DNA of 64,000 nt from Nymphaea colorata (taxonomy: Eukaryota; Streptophyta; Magnoliopsida; Nymphaeales; Nymphaeaceae), in NCBI RefSeq assembly GCF_008831285.2, contig NC_045145.1, forward strand, positions 6,942,802-7,006,801. The letters are read 5' to 3'. Of this stretch, positions 60,171 to 64,000 are shown piece after piece (the first letter of the stretch is position 1; each line of letters begins with the position of its first letter). Under the pieces are notes generated by a model that ran no database searches, was not told where the DNA came from, and saw only the letters and a list, made by a program, of their open reading frames with translations. A program made the translations under genes and the position numbers.

Positions 60171-62860
60171 CCTAGATCTAGGGCTGCACAACGAGTCGAG
60201 CCAACTCGGGCTCGACCCGAACTCGCTCGAGAAAGCTCAGCTCAAGCTCGACTCATTTATAAATGAGTCGAGTTTGAGCTCACACTTAAATTTGAAACTA
60301 CAAACTTGCAACTCGACTCGACTCGTTATTTAACTGAATCGTATAAACCGGTTTCTCAAATCGGTTCACCGGCTTAGGGTTGAAACTGTTTGCCGAGGGC
60401 CAACATATATATACGTCTTTATCTTCCGTCTTTCAAACTAATCTCTCCCTTCCGTTTGCTCTTTCTCTTCTCGACTTCTCATCTTCCCTCTTCTGTCGAC
60501 CACAACGACCAGACGAGAGACGACAATCCTTCGCCTTTGGTCTTCCATGTTCCATCTCTAGTCTCTTCCCGTCTACCATCTTCCTTCCCGTCTGGGGTCT
60601 TCCCTCTTCCATCAACCAGATGACCACCTTTCTAGGCTCTTCACCTGCTCACCCCCACATGGCCTGCACAAGCAAGGCAACACCACCATCTGGCATCCCG
60701 CATCCGGCCACCAGCCCACCGGCATTCCGGAGGTAAGATCGAGTGCTTTGGTTTCTGTTTTTGCTGTCTTATGAGCTGCATTTGGGAAGAGGAAGGGTTT
60801 ATAAGCGCCAAATATTGTCTTTTATGTTACTACTATATTCCTGTATCCTGTTATTTAGTTGATGTCGTTGATTAATGGCTTTGTCTCTATGGTGATCTTG
60901 TTAGCAATGTGTGTACAATATAGATAGTCTAGAGACTCCCTACTTAACATCAGATTTTGATATCTATATGATATGAAATGATTGTTACAAAACTTTGACC
61001 GATGATGGTGTGCAGACCAGGGCACACCTGGAAGCACACTTGCATCTTCCTTAGCTTTGAAATCACCTAATGAGTATTGCCAATGCCTCCTCTCCTATAT
61101 CTGATTTCTTGCGAGGTTATTACTTTGTTATCCATTTTTATATTTTGAATGTTTCTTTTCATGTAAAGGTACACCCTTTTTCATGCATTAGATCATCTGG
61201 TGGTTGTTCTTGTTATCCTTTCCTAGTCACTCTTACCAAATTGGTACCCTCAAACTTTTGTATAACTATCGAAGGATGTTATCGATGCTTCTAACTTTCT
61301 TTGCGTATATCTTACTGCAGGATTAAAATGAATTTCGTCTTGACAAAGCTACTTGTGCCGTGGTCCCCTTCAAATGTCCATGATTCTTACTTTTTTTAAA
61401 AAATAAAAATAGATTGCTGGAGGACAAGTGGTTGGATGATTGTTTTTCTCAAGAGATGTGCTTATATTTTCTAAGATCAGAGCATAATTATTTGTTGCTC
61501 ACAAGATGGTAACAAAAGAATATCGTGTGGCTTGGTTTAACTTTATATTTTCTTAATGATATTCTGCATACTGCAAACTCTGGCTTGGGTTGTGGTCTTA
61601 CAAAGAAAAGGTGTGACCATTGTTATACCTCTATTGCATTGGTAGTGATTTGCTAGTATCTGCCAAAGGATGGTAGGCTTTTTATTAGTGCAGATCATTC
61701 AAGTTGTCTTTTCTATATCTTGGACCTCTCTTGTGCAATGCTTTGCTTTAGTTGTGGATGTATTCTGCCTATTAGATGTTTTCCATTAGTTTCCTAAGTG
61801 GAGAGACTGGTTTTCATTGTATGTCCTTCCTGCCTCTTTTTTTAACCTTCATCTTTTGATATCTTACATTACAGATGGATGTGTGTGAAAGGCCTAAAGG
61901 TGCTTATGTTTCATAGAATTTTTACTTGCTTAGCTTTATTCCATCTTGATTTTGTTACAAGAGAATTGCTTTTCTAACAGAAAGAGGAAAAGTTTGGGGA
62001 ACGTTCTGCACTTCTTTTGTTTATGGCTTTTTTTTTTTTCAAACAGGGAAGCAGATGAGTCACGATTGAGAGAAGTATGTGAGAAATTTCTTGGTCCTCC
62101 CGCTAGCATGGTTGATTCTGTACTTCTATACTGCAAAACCCTGCATGGGATCCTGTTGTGCTTGTAAAACATCATTCACCAATATTTCTGTTTATGTGTC
62201 TCCTATCAAACATGTATGCATGTGCACATGTGGCAAGGCATTCACAGACACATATAGGCACACATGAACAGGTGCAGACATGCACATGTATGCAACAGGA
62301 TGCAAGTTTTCTAGAACTACAGCCTACTTGATGCTTTTGCTGTTGTGAATGAAGGGAATGAAAAAGCCCAAACTCCTTAGAGAAGACATCCTTTCAACAA
62401 TGGCATCAAGCAGAAAAGTGCAGCAACTTCTCAATGAGTTCATGGATCTGCTGTCCGAGTACGAAAACAACGCCAATAAGACAAACACTGAGCAGGGAGA
62501 TTCAGCATTTTCTAAGCATGAATCTGCAAATTTGTGAGTATGCTGCATTCGTGCTGTCTAAATCCATTTCCAAACTAATATATTGACCCTTGCATCCCAT
62601 TGTAATATGGCTAAAGAAACTGCAAATTGAGCATCAAACAATTAGCAATGTGAACCAAAAAACAAGCTAAATGAGTTAAATGCCTAAACGAGCTAAATGA
62701 TCAAGCTCGAGCTTGATTTTGTGTAGTCGAATCAAGCTCGAGCCTGTTATAAGAAGCTCGGCTCGCGAGCTGAGCTCAAGCTCAAGTATTTTTAGCCGAG
62801 TCGAGCTCGAGCTGGCCAAGCTCGGGCTCGGCTCCGCTCATGTGCGGCCCTACCTAGATC
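60171..62860. mobile_element. 2,674-bp hAT-type element with 8-bp target duplication
   Basis: The element runs from 60179 (TAGGGCTGCACA) to 62852 (TGTGCGGCCCTA), giving 12-bp inverted ends with one mismatch. CCTAGATC occurs immediately outside both ends (60171-60178 and 62853-62860). Near both ends are dense GAGCTCGAG/GAGTCGAG subterminal repeats. It sits in the copia RT: the reading frame to its right ends in a WHLVLWDLG stretch and resumes on the other side with LNVISSKWVYK. No hAT transposase (BED finger, hATC) was recognised inside. Confidence 0.88.
60380..62540 (+). pseudogene. Gene-like sequence carried inside the hAT element
   Basis: A CT-rich leader and a 118-codon open stretch (60380-60736) end at a good splice donor, GGAG|GTAAGA, at about 60732. 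Further in, 62047-62150 reads READESRLREVCEKFLG after a TTTTTTTCAAACAG acceptor-like site. 62349-62537 reads [22 protein letters not shown] with a donor-like TTTGTGAGTA close after it. Base composition in these pieces is less AT-rich than around them. This looks like a captured host gene with introns. I do not recognise the protein and cannot prove splicing. It could also be unrelated low-complexity open frames. Confidence 0.4.
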
Positions 62861-62889
62861 CCACAGAACAAGATGCCAAGCCTGGTTTT

Positions 62890-63990
62890 GTTGAAGAGGA
62901 GTTGAACTCTCGCTGCATCGCTTATTTTCAAAAATTGTTAGACATGGCCTTTTGAAAAAAAATAGGTTCTACCAAAATTGACTGCAAAAGCACTAGGTTT
63001 AAGCGACCTAGTTATTGAACGTGTAAACATATGAACATGGTGAGAGGACCGATCCACGCCTTCTTCAACTTGAGGCAGTGCAATCTCACTTGATCTATCC
63101 TCCATATGTAAAGAAGGGTATTGAAGGAGCATACCTAATGTGTGGTATCAATAGAATGATTTGAAGAGTGAGATGGCACCACATCCTTGGAAGAATGATG
63201 GTCTTCAAAGAATCATTAATAAAATGCATGCCATTAGACACGTTTTTGTGGCATTAATGGTGGAGATGTTGGGGTGGACTCAGCTGTTGAAATAAATCAA
63301 CTAAATCTAGACTTTGAAGAATAATCTCCTTCATCATTTAAGGGTAGACTAGAGATGGAAGACCATAACCGAACACCATCTGCAAATCTTTTAATCTCAT
63401 CGATAGGTTGTTCTTTTCCAATTTCCTCCAAGACTTCATTAAAAATAACATGCCTAGAAATATATAGATGCTTGCTCTTGGGCTCCAATTTTGACAAATT
63501 AGAGAGAATGAGCAACGGATAGCATTTAGAGCCTAAAGATGAGCATATGGTCATAGTTTGGAGCATTAGAAAAAACCATTTCGAATATATTCTCTTCAAT
63601 TTGAGAGTTGGCAACCGATTTAAATGTAAACCACTATGTGAAGCGCATCAGCCCAAAAAGAATAAGGAAGCCGAGCATCATGAAGCATAGACAAACCAAT
63701 CTCCACGACATGCCAATTTTTGTGTTCCACTATTTCGTTCTGCTCCCAAGTGTAGGAGCAAGAAAACCGATTCACAATGTCATTGTCTTCACAAAAGGAG
63801 TTGAGAGCTAGATTGCAAAACTCTCCTCTGTTGTCTGATTGGATAGCTTTGATAAAGATTTATCAAATTTTGTTTAACCAATACTTTAAAAACATTCATA
63901 CACTTCTTCTTAGCCCCGAAACGAGAGAAATTATACCCCTCTCTAGATATTTATCAACAATTAAGTAGAAAAATTTATACCCCTCTCTAG
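62890..63990 (-). pseudogene. Copia integrase remnant
   Basis: Across frames the minus strand shows a decayed IKIYQSxNxxEF catalytic block near 63.85-63.8 kb, SCSYTWEQNEIVEHKN near 63.75 kb (compare SCPYTPQQNGVAERKH), LSMLHDARLPYSFWADAL near 63.67 kb, and KLEPKSKHLYISRHVIFNE near 63.45 kb. These are the copia integrase core and its C-terminal GKGY-like extension. The frame changes several times, so it is inactive. Confidence 0.75.
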
Positions 63991-64000
63991 AGGTAGCATA

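Larger units (their letters stand above)
58470..64000 (-). mobile_element. Ty1/copia retrotransposon, inactive, interrupted, running off the right edge
   Basis: On the minus strand the order is integrase (63.99-62.9 kb), reverse transcriptase (62.9 and 60.17-59.25 kb) and RNase H (59.25-58.6 kb), the copia order. Gag, protease and the 5' LTR lie beyond the window. The element is broken by stops and frameshifts and by two later DNA-transposon insertions at 60179-62852 and 59577-59759. Confidence 0.8.

Noticed and set aside
1-64000. tRNA, rRNA, CRISPR arrays, bacterial-type operons
   Set aside because: Looked for and not found; the sequence is plant nuclear DNA.

Overview
The window is nuclear DNA from a flowering plant. 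Genes have many small exons with GT..AG introns of up to several kb. Intergenic DNA is AT-rich, and CT/GA and AT microsatellites are frequent. Most of the sequence is transposon or virus-derived relics: hAT, Ty1/copia, LINE, MITEs and an endogenous pararetrovirus. I cannot name the species.

Layout. 0-12.4 kb: a tandemly duplicated near-perfect RNA-type hairpin (599-860), two exon-like fragments with a pentapeptide-repeat pattern, and two decayed hAT transposases facing each other as a large inverted repeat (about 2.5-8.2 kb). 12.4-22.6 kb: a complete ten-exon plus-strand gene for a 317-aa two-pass membrane protein with an FtsH-like M41 peptidase domain but no AAA ATPase. Its introns hold a copia relic and a MITE. 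22.6-35 kb: dispersed repeats, including a direct-repeat pair of about 1 kb, an LTR-like unit and a decayed minus-strand LINE. 35.0-35.3 kb: a 60-aa intronless gene with lipidation-type motifs at both ends and its own TATA box. 38.3-45.1 kb: a complete seven-exon minus-strand gene for 20S proteasome subunit beta type-1 (PBF1, 227 aa).

45.46-53.17 kb: a rearranged, broken endogenous member of the Caulimoviridae. Two copies of the viral regulatory region face each other and flank virion-protein-like, movement and coat protein remnants. TAV-like and RT/RNase H remnants follow on the minus strand. 53.2-58.4 kb: repeats, including three tandem units of about 172 bp, with no supported gene. 58.5-64 kb: a minus-strand Ty1/copia element that runs off the window. 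It is split by a 2,674-bp hAT-type insertion with a perfect 8-bp target duplication and carries a second 183-bp hAT MITE inside its reverse transcriptase.

The three host genes look independent, with no sign of operon-like or biosynthetic clustering. The more original signals are the duplicated hairpin, the doubly lipid-tagged peptide, the convergent viral promoter arms beside PBF1, and the hAT element that appears to carry spliced-gene-like sequence without a transposase. I found no convincing new multi-gene system.
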